This document shows, in pieces, positions 5,686 to 6,314 of a stretch of 6,314 nucleotides of DNA. The stretch's first letter is position 1, and each line of letters opens with the position of its first letter. Position numbers and translations under genes: made by a program. The notes under the pieces were generated by a model. It did no database searches and was not told where the DNA came from. It saw only the letters and a program-made list of their open reading frames with translations. This DNA comes from Candidatus Dadabacteria bacterium (lineage in GTDB: Bacteria > Desulfobacterota_D > UBA1144 > Nemesobacterales > UBA2774), in NCBI GenBank assembly GCA_030632765.1, contig DAOVUC010000102.1, positions 1-6,314 on the forward strand, written 5' to 3'.

Positions 5686-5850
5686 GAGTTTATCCAATTG
5701 AGGTTCTATTTGTAAGTGATATGGTGAAAAAACATGCACTGCTCCCCTTTTGTCAAGCTCAGATTAAATTGGAATAATAAATATCGATGCGTAAAACATT
5801 CAAATACAAAAAGTAATCAATCATAACTATTCCATTTAATGCCTATAGGT

Positions 5851-5856
5851 TATAAT
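5851..5856 (+). promoter_or_regulatory. Possible -10 element of the DUF1330-like gene
   Basis: TATAAT lies 25 nt before the ATG at 5882 and would start transcription near 5863. That excludes the GTG at 5858 as a start codon. The -35 region (TATTCC at 17 nt) is poor. Confidence 0.4.
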
Positions 5857-5865
5857 TGTGATCAA

Positions 5866-5872
5866 GAGGGAG
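5866..5872 (+). promoter_or_regulatory. Ribosome binding site that selects ATG 5882
   Basis: GAGGGAG lies 9 nt before the ATG at 5882. It is inside the reading frame if the upstream GTG (5858) is used, so it argues for the ATG. Confidence 0.7.
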
Positions 5873-5881
5873 AACTTAATC

Positions 5882-6190
5882 ATGGATGACGAAAGATTAT
5901 TTGCTGTAAGGCTTTTGTGGGTGAAAGACCCCGAGATGTTTGCTCGTTATCAGAAGCTGGCAAAGCCCGTTCTCGCCAGGCATGGAGTCCACATAGAGAG
6001 GTGGCTCATGACCGAAAACATTGAAGGTGAAGGAATGGAAAAACCGGATGAAATTGTAATCACGTGGTTTGATAATCCTCGAAAGAAAGAAGAATTTGAG
6101 AATGATCCTGAGTATAAAATCGCAGCACAAATCAGGGATAAGGCAGTAAAACTGGTAACTATTACGGCAAAGTCAGCTCTGGGCGACTGA
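5882..6190 (+). CDS. Small DUF1330/ABM-like dimeric alpha-beta barrel protein
   Basis: A 102-residue soluble protein when started at ATG 5882; the upstream GTG at 5858 would add eight residues but lies next to the -10 and before the ribosome binding site. The pattern is that of DUF1330 and related antibiotic-monooxygenase-like (ABM) folds: a first strand LFAVRLLWV (6-14), a helix DPEMFARYQKLAKPVLARHG (16-35), a second strand IERWLMTE (38-45), PDEIVITWFDNP (55-66) and a final helix EEFENDPEYKIAAQIRD (70-86). The NDPEYK segment is the part most like the family. No catalytic residue can be assigned. It is transcribed divergently from the cyclase gene across a 235-bp gap and may share its control region. 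The function is unknown; family assignment is moderate. Confidence 0.85.
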   Translation: MDDERLFAVRLLWVKDPEMFARYQKLAKPVLARHGVHIERWLMTENIEGEGMEKPDEIVITWFDNPRKKEEFENDPEYKIAAQIRDKAVKLVTITAKSALGD

Positions 6191-6227
6191 GCACATCATC
6201 TTAGCGCATAAGATTTAGACGGGGTAA

Positions 6228-6314
6228 TTATTTGGGGTTCTTAATGTACCGCTCCCTTTTGCCAAGCGGCATTTTTATGTGAAGCATGATTCCTGTAATA
6301 CTCCTCTTCCGCCT
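6228..6314 (-). CDS. Possible C-terminal end of a minus-strand gene entering from the right edge
   Basis: Two minus-strand frames are open from the window edge: one to TAA at 6228-6230 (28 codons) and one to TAA at 6241-6243, whose end reads EEEYYRNHASHKNAAWQKG. The second looks more protein-like. Both are too short to decide, and no family is recognised. Confidence 0.15.
   Translation of the reverse strand, partial: RRKRSITGIMLHIKMPLGKRERYIKNPK
6249..6276 (+). terminator. Weak intrinsic terminator after the DUF1330-like gene
   Basis: CCGCT (6249-6253) pairs with AGCGG (6265-6269), followed by CA and TTTTT (6272-6276). An alternative fold is TGCC-AAGC-GGCA (6260-6271) directly before the T-run. 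The stems are short, so termination would be modest. Confidence 0.4.

Noticed and set aside
5722..5738. TGGTGAAAAAACATGCA as a sigma-54 promoter for the DUF1330-like gene
   Set aside because: GG and GC are separated by 11 nt instead of 10, which normally abolishes function, and the -12 lacks TT.
5751..5756. Perfect TTGACA on the minus strand upstream of the cyclase
   Set aside because: No -10-like hexamer lies 15-19 nt downstream; the position is occupied by a T-run.
1..6314. CRISPR array, insertion sequence, attachment site, tRNA or rRNA
   Set aside because: No regularly spaced repeats, terminal inverted repeats, transposase, integrase or RNA-gene-like stretches were seen on either strand.

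Overview
The window is AT-rich bacterial DNA (roughly 40% G+C by eye) with strong GGAGG-type ribosome binding sites. A perfect sigma-54 promoter and a sigma-54 activator protein point to a Gram-negative style of regulation. The protein flavour (PDE-type GAF plus AAA+ activator, RNase Z-like hydrolase, DUF4242 and class III cyclase domains) would suit an uncultured deltaproteobacterium-like or related environmental lineage. That placement is a guess; no rRNA or marker gene is present.

Layout. Bases 1-965: a consensus -24/-12 promoter, a leader of about 118 nt, and an ArsM-fold SAM methyltransferase that lacks two of the three arsenic-binding cysteines. Bases 1155-1508: a small exported protein of unknown function, followed by a long hairpin. 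Bases 1549-1914: a gene-poor stretch ending in a 14-bp palindrome and a possible promoter at the start of the next gene. Bases 1915-3471: a GAF-AAA+-Fis activator of sigma-54 with a variant GAFTGA loop (GVATGV). Bases 3629-4390: a metallo-beta-lactamase-fold hydrolase that apparently starts at an ATT codon. Bases 4391-4806: no intact gene, but the minus strand carries the C-terminal remnant of a berberine-bridge-type FAD oxidoreductase. Bases 4807-5646 (minus): a DUF4242 domain fused to a class III nucleotide cyclase. Bases 5882-6190 (plus, divergent): a small DUF1330/ABM-like protein, then a weak terminator and the window edge.

How the parts might connect (inference). The activator's GAF domain carries the NKxnFx3DE signature of cyclic-nucleotide-binding GAF domains. 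A nucleotide cyclase lies about 1.3 kb downstream, and a perfect sigma-54 promoter precedes the methyltransferase. A testable circuit is: signal sensed by DUF4242-cyclase, then cNMP, then GAF activator, then RNA polymerase-sigma54, then methyltransferase. Each component is visible, but no link between them is shown by sequence alone. The three most checkable oddities are the ATT start codon, the degraded ArsM cysteine set and the cyclase/GAF pairing.
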